Source of the DNA: Clostridiales bacterium UBA6114
GTDB taxonomy: Bacteria; Bacillota; Clostridia; Oscillospirales; Butyricicoccaceae
Length of the DNA: 64,000 nucleotides
NCBI GenBank assembly: GCA_002423435.1
Contig: DIWE01000018.1
Location: forward strand, 144,599-208,598
Direction of reading: 5' to 3'
Made by a program: the position numbers and the translations under genes. The notes beneath the pieces were generated by a model. That model was given only the letters and a program-made list of their open reading frames with translations. It had not been told where the DNA came from and did no database searches. Position 1 is the first letter of the stretch; each line of letters starts with the position of its first letter. Shown one piece after another: positions 8,183 through 17,527 of this stretch.

Positions 8183-9912
8183 AGCTACTAAGCCTGAAAA
8201 TTACAGATCCCTTCAGCTTTAGAAGCCTACAGACAGGTTTTGCCATTCGCTTTCTGCGTGAATGGAACTTTAGTGAGGCAAGAGAATTCAATCCATATAT
8301 ATTGGCTGGCCCAAATGGAAGTGGAAAGTCCAATGTACTGGAAGCCTTAGCGGCAATATTTTATCATCTGGAATGTATGTATCTCAATTACAGGCCGGAT
8401 TCATTTGAATATGAGGAAACAGAAAATCCACAAGGTTTTCGTAGTCATATCTCTACACCTAATGGTTTTGAACTGGAATATCTAATTTCCGTACCTCAAT
8501 CGCTAAATATTTTAGGATCTCAAGAGTATGCCCATATCAAAGTAGTTAAAGAAAATAATAAGATCCCTTTGATTTATTGGGTTAACAGGGATTTATTTGA
8601 TGCTAAGGCTAATGAATTATTAGCAAGAAATGACGCAAAGCAAGTCTTACCAGATTTCATCTTAGGTTACTCATCTGGTGAAAATGAGATATTAAGCTTA
8701 CCTTTTTTCAAAATGCGCTTTATACATTTTGATGAGTATAAAGATTATCTTATCAATCAAGGCCCATATTCTAGAGTACCAGAAGGGCGATTGACTTTTT
8801 TAAGCAGTGAATTCAGCCAGGCTATTCTATTATGTAACCTTATACTTCAGGATAGGGTACTATTAATGCCTTTTAGAGAAGAAATTGGCGTTGAGGACAT
8901 TAAAATATTTCGTATTATTATTAAGAAATACATCAAACTTGATGAAAGCCAAATTACTGAAGACCCTCAGGACACATCGAAGTACCCAATAGGTATTATA
9001 GAAACATTTGAAAATGAATATGATGAAAAACAATACCGTCTTGATATTACGCAAAATTTAAAATCTGTTATTGAAAAGCTCAAAAATTGTTCCACTTGTA
9101 ATTACTATGATTCGGAAGCTGACGAGCTCTATCTTGACTATTGGGTAAATGAAGAAACTAAACAGGCATTCGCTTATAATTTTGAATCTCCAATTGAACT
9201 TTTTCAATCACTACAAGTACTTTTAACTCTTAACTTATATGCTGTTAATGAAAAGCTCAAAAAAGAACTTTATCAGTCATCCAGTTTATATGTAAATGAA
9301 ACTATACCAACCTTACCTTCAGATGAACGAATTATGCGTTTTAAAGACTTATGGATACAAAAAAATGGAGTTAATGGAAATATACTTTATAAATCGCTTT
9401 CAGATGGGGAGCATCAATTTCTTCATTCTTTGGGGTTGTGTTTACTATATAAAGACAAAAGGTGTTTATTTCTTTTGGATGAACCGGAAACTCATTTTAA
9501 TCCTAATTGGCGTGCTAAATTCATATCCCGCATTCGAGATTGTTTTCAAGATGATAATGCAAAAACAATAGACCGAGAAATGTTAATCACAACTCATACG
9601 CCTTATTTAATTTCAGATAGCAAAAAGGAATATGTTTTAGTTTTCAAAAAGACAGAAGGAAATAATGTTGAAGTAACGCGGCCAGATTATAATACGCTTG
9701 GGGCATCAGTTAATAAAATTACAATGAATACTTTTGAAAAAGTAGAAACTATCGGTGAATATGCCGAAAAACAGTTGAATGAAATCAAAACACGCTTTGA
9801 GTCTGGTGCACCAAAGCAAGAAATTATCAAAGAAGTGAATGATTTGCTTGGGGATTCTGTTGAAAAGGTGCTATTTATAAAGAAGGTCCTAACGAGTATG
9901 GAGGGAGAATAA
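8179..9912 (+). CDS. RecF/SMC-like AAA (ABC-type) ATPase associated with restriction system
   Basis: A 577-residue ATPase. Walker A GPNGSGKS is at 44-51, an ABC signature-like SLSDGEHQFLHSLGL at about 404-418, Walker B FLLDEPETHFNP at about 431-442 and an H-loop TTHTPYL at about 471. This order matches the ATPases of Septu (PtuA), OLD and Gabija. The C-terminus shows no Toprim motifs, so it probably lacks its own nuclease, like PtuA. It overlaps hsdS (ATGA) and the HNH gene (TAATG), which implies stoichiometric production. I infer that it senses or licenses cleavage in place of the missing HsdR motor. Some database families are named 'restriction system-associated AAA ATPase', but the mechanism is not known to me. 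Confidence 0.85.
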   Translation: MKLLSLKITDPFSFRSLQTGFAIRFLREWNFSEAREFNPYILAGPNGSGKSNVLEALAAIFYHLECMYLNYRPDSFEYEETENPQGFRSHISTPNGFELEYLISVPQSLNILGSQEYAHIKVVKENNKIPLIYWVNRDLFDAKANELLARNDAKQVLPDFILGYSSGENEILSLPFFKMRFIHFDEYKDYLINQGPYSRVPEGRLTFLSSEFSQAILLCNLILQDRVLLMPFREEIGVEDIKIFRIIIKKYIKLDESQITEDPQDTSKYPIGIIETFENEYDEKQYRLDITQNLKSVIEKLKNCSTCNYYDSEADELYLDYWVNEETKQAFAYNFESPIELFQSLQVLLTLNLYAVNEKLKKELYQSSSLYVNETIPTLPSDERIMRFKDLWIQKNGVNGNILYKSLSDGEHQFLHSLGLCLLYKDKRCLFLLDEPETHFNPNWRAKFISRIRDCFQDDNAKTIDREMLITTHTPYLISDSKKEYVLVFKKTEGNNVEVTRPDYNTLGASVNKITMNTFEKVETIGEYAEKQLNEIKTRFESGAPKQEIIKEVNDLLGDSVEKVLFIKKVLTSMEGE

Positions 9913-10964
9913 TGCTGTTTTCATATAAGTACATCAATCATAGTATGGAAAAAATGCAAGAATATATAGACTATATTTTTTTTCATATTTGGTGTATTGC
10001 TCCTGACCATAATTTTGAAGAGGCATTATTTGATGATGAACCAGATCTTAAAGAAATATATACAACCTTACATAATAATGATATAAAAAGTGCTGACTTT
10101 TTTATCGGAGGAATTAAGCGGATTTTTTATATTTTTAAAGATCTAAGCGCTGATGATATAGAACAATTACAGATATGGTATCAATCGAATAATAATATTG
10201 AATGCCTTTGCAATAATGATAATCAAATAAATGCAATTACATACTCAGATATTGCAAAAACAAATCTTAAATTAAGTGAAACTCTCGAATCCTTTTTTAC
10301 AAACCTTTATTCTTCGGATTTTTTAGAACTAAAAGTTATCAAAGATAAGATGGGCTCAATTGCTGATCACTATAAGGAATTTGTTAAGACAAATTCTATT
10401 GGGAAATGTCCATTCTGCGGGTTATATGATATTGATAGTGAATACGATAAAACAAGAGACGCTTATGATCACTTTTTCCCCAAAAGCAAATATCCTTTTT
10501 CTTCGATAAATTTTAAGAATCTATCTCCCATGTGTTATAAGTGTAATAGTAGTAATAAGGGCACTAAAGATCCACTACATGATGCAAAAGGGAATAAACG
10601 TAAATCCTTTTATGCTTACTGTGCAGAAGGTCACAGTATATCTATAAAAATTGAACTTAAGTCAGCCGATATCCAGAACTTAAAACCTGAAGATATAGAT
10701 ATTTCTTATGAACCAAATGAATATTTGGAAGAGATAAATACGTGGATTGATTTATTTGGTATTGATGACCGGTATAAAGCGAAATGTTGTTCAATAGAAG
10801 CAAGGTTCTGGGTTAGTGAGATAATTGACGACTGTAGAGATTTATCTCCAGAAGAATATTTACATATTAGGCTGGAAACAGCACAAACAGCCCCTTATTT
10901 AGAGAGGAATTTTTTACGAATACCTTTTTTAAGAGCATGTGAAGAAAAACATATTTTCGCTTGA
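9912..10964 (+). CDS. HNH endonuclease, putative effector of the HsdM/HsdS/ATPase system
   Basis: A 350-residue protein. Its centre carries a zinc-supported HNH fold: CPFCG (about 166-170), the catalytic-type DHFFPKSKYPF (about 186-196), then a second CYKCN knuckle (about 207-211) with NSSNKG. This is the layout of PtuB-like and McrA-like nucleases. The 150-residue N-terminal and 130-residue C-terminal parts are helical and match nothing I recognise. Its ATG overlaps the ATPase stop (TAATG). With the ATPase it resembles the Septu PtuA-PtuB pair, here fused genetically to a type I methylase and specificity module. It is the only evident DNA-cutting subunit in the operon. Confidence 0.85.
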   Translation: MLFSYKYINHSMEKMQEYIDYIFFHIWCIAPDHNFEEALFDDEPDLKEIYTTLHNNDIKSADFFIGGIKRIFYIFKDLSADDIEQLQIWYQSNNNIECLCNNDNQINAITYSDIAKTNLKLSETLESFFTNLYSSDFLELKVIKDKMGSIADHYKEFVKTNSIGKCPFCGLYDIDSEYDKTRDAYDHFFPKSKYPFSSINFKNLSPMCYKCNSSNKGTKDPLHDAKGNKRKSFYAYCAEGHSISIKIELKSADIQNLKPEDIDISYEPNEYLEEINTWIDLFGIDDRYKAKCCSIEARFWVSEIIDDCRDLSPEEYLHIRLETAQTAPYLERNFLRIPFLRACEEKHIFA

Positions 10965-11094
10965 TTATTCATTAATAGCTGGGAATCCATGTTCATTCCG
11001 ACCTCTTGCCTTTCCTTTTTGCTAACGGTTTGCTAATTTGGACCCCGCAAAACGCCCCAAAACGTGCTAACACGAGGGAATACGGCAAAACACG
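10965..11094. other. Non-coding right end of island 1 with GCTAA repeats
   Basis: No gene is visible. The stretch contains several copies of the GCTAA heptamer-like motif (11020, 11031, 11064), in the same relation to the right att repeat as the copies near the left one, consistent with recombinase arm sites. Confidence 0.4.
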
Positions 11095-11135
11095 AAAAAG
11101 CCGCCGAAGCCCTGGTATTGCAAGGGTTTCGGCGG
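11095..11135 (-). terminator. Minus-strand terminator inside the right end of island 1
   Basis: CCGCCGAAGCCCT pairs with AGGGTTTCGGCGG (one G-T pair) around a 9-nt loop. On the minus strand the stem is followed by TTTTT (11099-11095). It would stop minus-strand transcription entering the island from the right. Confidence 0.6.
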
Positions 11136-11181
11136 TATTCCACAATACTGAAAGATACTGAAAAATACACGTCTGTGCTAA

Positions 11182-11330
11182 CTCCTAAGCGATAGGTCGG
11201 ACGTTCGAATCGTCTCGGGGATGCCAAAAATGCCGGAAAACAGTTGTTTTCCGGCGCTTTTTCATGCAAAAAGCTTCGAAGCTTCGTGTAACCTTTCGCC
11301 TTTTTGATTGGCAGGCCGTTAGCAGATTGG
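11182..11330 (+). repeat. att repeat, copy 2 (tRNA-Arg 3' half plus terminator)
   Basis: This is the displaced 3' half of tRNA-Arg from the anticodon loop (CTCCTAAGCGATAGG…) through CCA and the terminator hairpin, nearly identical to 281-429. No D arm or 5' acceptor precedes it, so it is not a functional tRNA. It marks the right end of island 1 and the left end of island 2. Confidence 0.85.
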
Positions 11331-11406
11331 CGTTTGCTAATCAAAACGTGCTAATTGTGAAACGGTCAAAATCCGGGGGTTTGCTAACCAGTGATGCGCA
11401 TAAATA

Positions 11407-11439
11407 AACCAGGGTATCGTCAATGACAATACCCTGGTT
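11407..11439 (-). terminator. Terminator of the secreted-protein gene
   Basis: AACCAGGGTAT and ATACCCTGGTT form an 11-bp stem that begins about 17 bases beyond the minus-strand stop at 11456. The following minus-strand sequence (TATTTATGCGC) has only a weak T-tract. Confidence 0.55.
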
Positions 11440-11455
11440 ACAAAGGATACGGTGC

Positions 11456-12322
11456 TTATCCAACACCTTTTTCCGTTACCGGCTTAATATCCAAGCTCCC
11501 GTCATACCCGTTCGGGAAATAGATATAAGCAGCCGCTTCCTTATTTTCGCCGGTTAAGCGCACTCCCATTGCGGAACTGTCGGACAACTCGCAAACAACG
11601 GAAACGCCGCCGGCCGTAGTTGCTGAAACCACTTTGGAACTTGCTATTGAAACATTTTCAGGGAGCAGTTTCAATATTTTTTGCACCGCCATGTCTTTCC
11701 ACTCCGGGTTTTGAAGATCCCGACTGTTTTCTTCTTGATAGGAAAGATCATAGGAACTTGCGTCAAGCATTGTGCCGTCGACCGAGTTTACGCTGGCAAG
11801 ATACCTTTTTGTATTCTGCGTCTCCTGCGGCGCATGGAAGATGACGGTCCAGTTATCCGTATAGGGAACCGGATTTCTTGAAAAACTCGCTTCGGCTGTG
11901 TACCCTGTAAAGTCCACACCATACGCTTTTTCGAGGATGTCCGCCGCAAAGGCGGCAGCCTGCTCCGCCGATATGTCTTTTTCACCGGGGGTCATATTGG
12001 CGATGATGGTATTATACTCTTTTTCGATTTGTTCGGGAGTCATTCCGCTTTTGTCCAATTTAGTCTTCAGTGCGGCTTTGCGTTCGCTGTCAAGCCCGCT
12101 TTTGGACAGGTCGACAACCGTATAACCCGCGGGTTCCGCTGCGGCAGGCTGAACCTGACCGCTGTTTTTTAAAACTTGCGTGGTTGAAACCGCATTTGCC
12201 GATGCACTTTCCGGTACGTTGTTGTTCAGTGTAAACGCCATCGCGGAACTGCTTCCGACAACGAGCGCTGCAGCAGCTGCAAACACCCAGGTTTTGCTGA
12301 TAATTGATCTTAATTTTGACAT
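11456..12322 (-). CDS. Secreted protein of unknown function
   Basis: A 288-residue protein with a clear signal peptide: a basic start (MSKLRSIISKTW), a hydrophobic core and an Ala-x-Ala site near residue 30 (SSAMAF). The mature part has a helical segment (TPEQIEKEYNTII) and a later region of alternating strands (YTDNWTVIFHAP) reminiscent of PepSY-like domains, but I do not assign a family. It is encoded directly downstream of a histidine kinase on the same strand, 46 bases away. It may be a sensor accessory or an output of that two-component system acting outside the cell. Confidence 0.6.
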   Translation of the reverse strand: MSKLRSIISKTWVFAAAAALVVGSSSAMAFTLNNNVPESASANAVSTTQVLKNSGQVQPAAAEPAGYTVVDLSKSGLDSERKAALKTKLDKSGMTPEQIEKEYNTIIANMTPGEKDISAEQAAAFAADILEKAYGVDFTGYTAEASFSRNPVPYTDNWTVIFHAPQETQNTKRYLASVNSVDGTMLDASSYDLSYQEENSRDLQNPEWKDMAVQKILKLLPENVSIASSKVVSATTAGGVSVVCELSDSSAMGVRLTGENKEAAAYIYFPNGYDGSLDIKPVTEKGVG

Positions 12323-12368
12323 CTTTTTTAAGCTCCCTTTCGATTCATTTTGTTTGATTGCAAATTAA

Positions 12369-13811
12369 TCATACATCCGAGGGCATTACAGAGTTTTCAG
12401 GGAGTTGTAAAGGAGTGGTAAAAACAACTTGCACTATCGTCCCTTTTCCGGGCCGGGAATTGATTTTCAATTCCGCCCCATGTAAATGCGCAATCTCACG
12501 GCATAGCGACAATCCCAGCCCCACCCCGCCGGAGCTGCGGGAACGCGCCTTATCCACACGGTAAAATGGTTCGCAAACCAGCGAGGCCTCATCTTCTTCC
12601 ATGCCGCAGCCTGAATCTCTGACCTCGAGTATCGGTACTTTGTCAAAATAAGCGGACAGCCAAATAACGGAATCATTGGATGATGCTTTTATCGCATTGT
12701 CCAACAAGTTTACAAGCAGCGACTGAAGAAGGATTAGATCTCCCGGCAATGCATTCAGCGATGATTCCATTTCCAATTTGATATTTTTTTCTGTCAGCTT
12801 TGATATAAGCTCTGATTTAATCCGATCAAACAAATCCATTGGAATGTTTTGCCGAATATCCAACTTATTGTTTCGCAGCAGTGCCAGATCCAACAATTTA
12901 AAAGCGAGGTTCTTCAGCCGGTCGGTTTCGCTGACGATATAATTTGCCGCTTTAATTCGGTTTGGCTCGTTGGTGTTTGCGTTTTGGAGGTACTCGGCAT
13001 AGCCCCGGATCGCGGTAAGCGGCGTTCTGAGTTCGTGCGCCAGATTGTCTATCAGCCGCTGTTTATTCCGCGCATTTCGATCAAGTTCGGTGATCTTGTC
13101 CTGGATACTTGCAGCCATCTGATTGAAATTTTCCGCCAGATCATGGAATTCATCCCTGCCGGGGATGCTTAAACGCTCCTCATATTCTCCGCCGGCGATT
13201 TTTCGTGCGGCCTTTTGCATTGTCCTGATTGGATCGGTCAGCTTCCTTAGCAGCAGCAGTAATATCAGACTGAGCGCCATTTCAACTATTACGCTGACTG
13301 TGATCAGATACCTTGTGAGTTTTGCATGGGTATCATACAGCTCGGACAGGTTACGCACATATGTCAAAGTATACTCTGTATAAGGAATACCTTCCTTTCC
13401 CGAGATAACAAGATAATTTCCTTCCTTGCCCGGCAGCACCTTTATCGTATAACTATCCTCCGAAGGTTCTCCGGTATCGATATCGGAGATGGCGGAAGGT
13501 ATATTCGTATACAGAATCTCATTTGATTTTTTTAGTTCAAGGAAGATATTTTGGCTTTTATAATAATCCGCATAGGAACGCATAATGCTTTCTATGGAAG
13601 AAGTAGTCAAATCCGCCTGATTTCGGTAATAGATGGTATTCATCGCATCATAAACGCCATTTATGATAAAGTGATACTCGCCCAGTGCCCGGTCGGTATC
13701 CCTTCTCATATTTAATGAGAAGCTGTATTGCGAGGTCAGATAAATACAGATATTGATAGCTGCAATGAAAATAATTAAAACTCCGATAAATAATTTTTGC
13801 CAGAACTTCAT
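12369..13811 (-). CDS. Two-component sensor histidine kinase
   Basis: A 480-residue membrane kinase. TM1 is at about 7-29, an extracytoplasmic sensor at about 30-165, TM2 at about 168-187, and a HAMP domain at about 190-245. The HisKA motif follows (NLAHELRTPLTAIRGYAEYL, phospho-His in HELRTP). The catalytic ATPase domain shows an N box LLDNAIKAS, G1 DSGCGMEEDE and G2 GVGLGLSLC. Its start overlaps the response regulator stop by ATGA, so the pair is co-translated. The stimulus is unknown. Confidence 0.93.
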   Translation of the reverse strand: MKFWQKLFIGVLIIFIAAINICIYLTSQYSFSLNMRRDTDRALGEYHFIINGVYDAMNTIYYRNQADLTTSSIESIMRSYADYYKSQNIFLELKKSNEILYTNIPSAISDIDTGEPSEDSYTIKVLPGKEGNYLVISGKEGIPYTEYTLTYVRNLSELYDTHAKLTRYLITVSVIVEMALSLILLLLLRKLTDPIRTMQKAARKIAGGEYEERLSIPGRDEFHDLAENFNQMAASIQDKITELDRNARNKQRLIDNLAHELRTPLTAIRGYAEYLQNANTNEPNRIKAANYIVSETDRLKNLAFKLLDLALLRNNKLDIRQNIPMDLFDRIKSELISKLTEKNIKLEMESSLNALPGDLILLQSLLVNLLDNAIKASSNDSVIWLSAYFDKVPILEVRDSGCGMEEDEASLVCEPFYRVDKARSRSSGGVGLGLSLCREIAHLHGAELKINSRPGKGTIVQVVFTTPLQLPENSVMPSDV

Positions 13812-14464
13812 TGTTCCGCCTCCAGACGGTAACCCATCTTATATACCGTCTTAATTCTGTCTTCCCAATTCAATTTTTTCCGGAGTTTTTGAATATGTAC
13901 ATCAACCGTTCTGGTTTCACCGTAATAGTCGTAATCCCATGCCAGCTTAAGCAGTTTTTCCCGTGAAAGAGCGATGTTTTTGTTTTTAATAAGAATCTCA
14001 AGCAATTCGTACTCGCGGAGGGTGAGTTCAATTTCGCTGCCGTCCACAGTTACTACTCTGCTGTTTAGATTGACAACTGTTCCGTCAAGGGAAAAAACTT
14101 TCACCGTCCTGCATGTGCGGCGGAGCACGGCTTCAATCCTCGCCAAAAGCTCCACCGTTTCAAAAGGCTTTACGATATAATCGTCAGCGCCCAGTTTAAG
14201 CCCTCTGACTCTGTCGGACAGATTGCCCCTGGCAGTGAGAAAAATGACAGGAGTTCTTTCAGGGACGTATTCAAACAGGGAAAAACCGTCAATTCCCGGA
14301 AGCATGATGTCCATAAGGATCAGGGAATACGTATTCTTTTTTATGTCGTCGAGCGCTTCAGTGCCGTCATAAGCCTGTTCACTTGAATGCCCTATAAGCT
14401 CAAGATTCATAGCAATAAGATCGTTTATGGGTTTTTCATCCTCAATAATGAGAATGTGTGCCAT
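13808..14464 (-). CDS. OmpR/PhoB-family response regulator
   Basis: A 218-residue regulator. The receiver domain (1-115) has the acidic pocket at EDE (8-10), the phospho-acceptor Asp52 in LMDIMLPG and the conserved Lys in VKPFE. It is followed by a winged-helix DNA-binding domain (about 125-215, ending with the RTVDVHIQKLRKKL recognition helix). It is the first gene of a minus-strand operon with the kinase (ATGA overlap) and the secreted protein, which is probably among its targets. A GGAGGTGG-type site lies just upstream of the start. Confidence 0.95.
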   Translation of the reverse strand: MAHILIIEDEKPINDLIAMNLELIGHSSEQAYDGTEALDDIKKNTYSLILMDIMLPGIDGFSLFEYVPERTPVIFLTARGNLSDRVRGLKLGADDYIVKPFETVELLARIEAVLRRTCRTVKVFSLDGTVVNLNSRVVTVDGSEIELTLREYELLEILIKNKNIALSREKLLKLAWDYDYYGETRTVDVHIQKLRKKLNWEDRIKTVYKMGYRLEAEQ

Positions 14465-14602
14465 AATACCACCTCCATGCTTATTTTAGCATAGATGGCA
14501 ACTTGAAAATGTTATGGAGTTGTAAAACCGTTAAGGTCATAAAAACAGAAGTATTACTCAACAAAAGATGTGATTATAAAGTTTCTTAAAAGTTATAAAT
14601 AA

Positions 14603-14654
14603 TCGAATCGTCTCGGGGATGCCAAAAATGCCGGAAAACAGCTGTTTTCCGGCA
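14603..14654 (+). repeat. att repeat, copy 3 (short tRNA-Arg 3' end plus terminator)
   Basis: Positions 14603-14628 match 304-329 (T loop, 3' acceptor strand and CCA of tRNA-Arg), followed by the same terminator hairpin with two or three substitutions (14630-14653) and a T-run. The absence of the rest of the tRNA shows it is a scar of integration or excision, and probably the original chromosomal flank. Confidence 0.75.
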
Positions 14655-14720
14655 TTTTTCTTTGCTTTTCACTTTTTTCGTTGGCATGATCCGAAGCAGA
14701 TTGTCGAATAGATGTCTGAT

Positions 14721-15386
14721 TCAATTATTTCTTTCTTCAATTAGCGCGGTGATTTTTTTGATGCCCTCCATCGGGCTCGTAAAAACAGGAACTCCGAGCT
14801 CATGCAGGCCGTCAGCGGCGCAAGCCATCGTGATCTGTGCCAAAACAATGGAATCGCAGCCTTTGGATATGAGCGCTTTCCCCGTTTCAGCAATTAACGC
14901 ATTGTGTCGCTCAACATCGCCAGTCTTCAGCGCAAGCATCGCGTCAGTATTGATTCCAATTTCAAATTCGACTTTTTTCCCCGACAAATCAGCGATTTTT
15001 TCCATTTGTGCTTTTGCGGACGGGCCTGAGGCGGCCGTGGTTGCGACGATACCAATTTTTCGGCCCTGCTCCACCGCGGATGTAAGCATGGGGTTGTCGA
15101 TACCGATGACGGGAATACCGGCATATGCCTTCATCCGGTCGACAAAAGGTGTGTATACGGAACAGGCGACAATGATTCCGTCAACTCCGGCATCGACTGC
15201 GTCAAAGAAGAGTCGAGTAAAAGAGCGGAACCCGAATTCATCCGCTCCGCCGACCTGATTTGCACGGTACAAGAGATTTTCATTTAAAAAATTCAGAATT
15301 GTCACGTCTTTGCCGCATTTGCGCGCCGCATCGTTCAGCGGGGGAATAGCGGCTGCGGTCGCATGGATAACGCCGATATTAATCAT
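14721..15386 (-). CDS. Aspartate/glutamate racemase family protein
   Basis: A 221-residue two-domain racemase-fold protein. The first catalytic-type cysteine lies in IIVACSVY (residue about 76). The second position of the family, usually Cys in a GCTH-like motif, is replaced here by LAQITMA, so true racemase activity is doubtful and a maleate-isomerase or decarboxylase-like role is possible. I chose the ATG at 15386 (AGAGG seven bases upstream) over an in-frame ATG 18 bases earlier. It sits beside a PrpR-type regulator and diverges from the transporter operon, so it may share that regulation. Confidence 0.7.
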   Translation of the reverse strand: MINIGVIHATAAAIPPLNDAARKCGKDVTILNFLNENLLYRANQVGGADEFGFRSFTRLFFDAVDAGVDGIIVACSVYTPFVDRMKAYAGIPVIGIDNPMLTSAVEQGRKIGIVATTAASGPSAKAQMEKIADLSGKKVEFEIGINTDAMLALKTGDVERHNALIAETGKALISKGCDSIVLAQITMACAADGLHELGVPVFTSPMEGIKKITALIEERNN

Positions 15387-15540
15387 ATTTTTACCTCTAA
15401 ACATTATTTGTGATTATGCAGAGGTGCATTATATTGCGCAAAGGAAAGGGTTTTCTTAACGAGATGAAGGGCATCATGCTATCAAACCGTTTCATAAATT
15501 GCCGAACAGCCAAGGTTTCCCCCTCTTTATCTGTTGCAAT

Positions 15541-17325
15541 TTATTTCAATTTTAATTTACGCCATAGTGTACTGCGGCTGATGTTCAGCCTTTGGGCCGC
15601 CTTTGTCTGGTTTTGATTTTCCTCATGAAGAATTTGCAGAATTATCTGTCTGATGATATCATCCAGATTTCCCTGCAACTCGATGTTCCCGAAAGATGTG
15701 TGAGCTTTATCGGACGTTCTCGATATTTCCCGCTTCAATTCGGATTCAACGGTTTCCGCCAATATGTAATATCCGTGCGTTGAAACAATCAGCTCCGATA
15801 TAAAACGTCGGAATTGGTTTAAGTTTCCGGGCCAGGAATACTCTTTTAAAAGAGGTATGGCATTTGGCTCCAAGCCGATTACCTGAGAGCCGAGCTCAAC
15901 GCTGAGAGAATTGATATAGAGGCTGCTGAGGCTGCCGATTTCATCTACTTGTTCCCTCAGCGGCGGGACATAGATAGAGGGTGCCTGCAGGGATTTTTGA
16001 AGGAACGATATAAGAGGTTGATCCGGAATCTTGTTGTCCTCCCCGCAATTGCAGGAGAAGAGAAATTTGTTTCTTGCCCTCTCATGCATGCTTTGCAGAT
16101 ATGCGATCAGCGTATCTTGTATCTGTATTGGCGTTTGCTCGATGTTTTTGAAAAAAAACACCACATCGCTTTCCGAGAGAATGCTCGGCGTCTCATGCAG
16201 AAGCTTCGTCCATGTAGGCAATTCAACGATACTGCAATCACCCACGACGACATGGTTTTCGCTGTAATGCGAGTGGTGGTGAATAATGTTGGCAATTATG
16301 TTTTTCCCGACACCGGGCTCACCGACGATTAAAATCGGAAAATGAGATTTTGCATAATTCCGCGCGTCGTCTACGATTTTATGCGTATAGGGGCTGCTGT
16401 CCAGATATCCTTCGGATATTTCATGTTTCGCCAGCTCACTGTGCGTCGCAACCGTTATTCCGCGCATTGCAATATCTTCCAGATCGTACGGCTGCTTCCG
16501 GATGTAAAAGCAGACCGCGTTCTCATCCTGCTCAATATTAACGGTATGCTTATCGAAGCTCCAATAGTGGGAATCAAGCTTTACCATAAGCTTGTTGGGT
16601 ATCTTGGAAGGCAAATTAAGTTTTAAAAAATCAAAGGCAGGATCAAATTCCGGATTGGACGAGCTGGAATACAGGATACTGCCATCCTCATTCATTACGA
16701 CGATCAAAAATTCGGATGCGGAAAGCGCGCTTTGAATAATATTGAGCTTCTGGTTCTGCAAGCGGCAGGTTTCGGCCGCTAACTTTGCCTGTTCGACAGC
16801 CGATGAAACGCTTGCGTTGCCGACGGTAATCGGAACGCAGCTAAGTCCTATGTCTCTGGCGATCGAGGCAGTCAGATCGTCTCCGATGACCATGCTGTAA
16901 CCATCCAGCTTAATTTTCTCCAGGCGATCATGAATAGCCGAGTTATCAGTCTCCGTAATTATATCGAAGCGCAATTGAAGAAGGTCACAAATCATTTGTG
17001 CGATATTAGTGACGGAGGATCTGCCGACGATCGCAAATTTACCCTTATAATTCATGCCTATTAAAATTGAGCGCAGGACATCGGGAAATGAAATGCCGAT
17101 CTCCACCATCGGTACCGCCGTAACATGTCTAAGCAGCTCAATAGTACTTTTGCCTGACAGAATAACGTCAAAGTCCTCGCAAGAATTCTGGATATACCGA
17201 ATGTTTTCCTCGGTTTCGCCTACGAGAATTTGGAAAGTAAGATCGTCGTTTTCTTTGGCGATTTCTGAAAACTGTTCCTTTATGTTACTTGTCGGGACCA
17301 GTGCAAGCACATTTAGACGCTGCAA
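15541..17325 (-). CDS. PrpR-type transcriptional regulator with degenerate sigma-54 AAA domain
   Basis: A 594-residue regulator. An N-terminal PrpR sensor domain (about 5-190, including DVILSGKST) is followed by a PAS-like part (200-300), an AAA domain with Walker A GEPGVGKN (about 335) and a C-terminal Fis-type HTH (QTKAAQRLNISRSTLWRKLK). The GAFTGA loop that contacts sigma-54 is absent, and the Walker B region reads VVFFFKNI rather than FLDEI. It is therefore unlikely to activate sigma-54 promoters. The start is TTG at 17325 with AGGAGAG seven bases upstream. It diverges from the cupin-TRAP operon, whose promoter is of the sigma-A type, fitting a repressor or a sigma-A activator. Confidence 0.8.
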   Translation of the reverse strand: MQRLNVLALVPTSNIKEQFSEIAKENDDLTFQILVGETEENIRYIQNSCEDFDVILSGKSTIELLRHVTAVPMVEIGISFPDVLRSILIGMNYKGKFAIVGRSSVTNIAQMICDLLQLRFDIITETDNSAIHDRLEKIKLDGYSMVIGDDLTASIARDIGLSCVPITVGNASVSSAVEQAKLAAETCRLQNQKLNIIQSALSASEFLIVVMNEDGSILYSSSSNPEFDPAFDFLKLNLPSKIPNKLMVKLDSHYWSFDKHTVNIEQDENAVCFYIRKQPYDLEDIAMRGITVATHSELAKHEISEGYLDSSPYTHKIVDDARNYAKSHFPILIVGEPGVGKNIIANIIHHHSHYSENHVVVGDCSIVELPTWTKLLHETPSILSESDVVFFFKNIEQTPIQIQDTLIAYLQSMHERARNKFLFSCNCGEDNKIPDQPLISFLQKSLQAPSIYVPPLREQVDEIGSLSSLYINSLSVELGSQVIGLEPNAIPLLKEYSWPGNLNQFRRFISELIVSTHGYYILAETVESELKREISRTSDKAHTSFGNIELQGNLDDIIRQIILQILHEENQNQTKAAQRLNISRSTLWRKLKLK

Positions 17326-17527
17326 ATATATTCTCTCCTATCAAACGATTGCTATTGTTTTCAATATATCATACAAAATTGAAATAATCAAGTGTGTCGC
17401 GATTTAAATTAGTACATATTTTAGAAATTATTAATACGTCGTAGTATCAACAGCGTAACTGTATAAAAAATTATCAATCGTTTTAAGGCTTTTAGAAAAA
17501 TAGATGCAATTTAAAACGTTACCCTTG

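Larger units (their letters stand above)
11182..14654. mobile_element. Putative genomic island 2 in tandem behind island 1
   Basis: The block between the second (11182-11330) and third (14603-14654) copies of the tRNA-Arg 3' end carries a secreted protein and a two-component system, all on the minus strand. It has no integrase of its own, so it may have arrived as a passenger using the same attachment site. The assignment rests only on the flanking repeats. Confidence 0.55.

Noticed and set aside
8179..9912. OLD or Gabija GajA nuclease identity for the ATPase
   Set aside because: The C-terminal region after the H-loop lacks Toprim acidic motifs, so the protein is ATPase-only and nearer to PtuA-like proteins.
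11033..11344. Minus-strand open frame of about 100 codons through the second tRNA fragment
   Set aside because: Its central part (ASPRRFERPTYRLG) is the reverse complement of the tRNA-Arg T arm and anticodon arm, a well-known artefact. It has no ribosome binding site.
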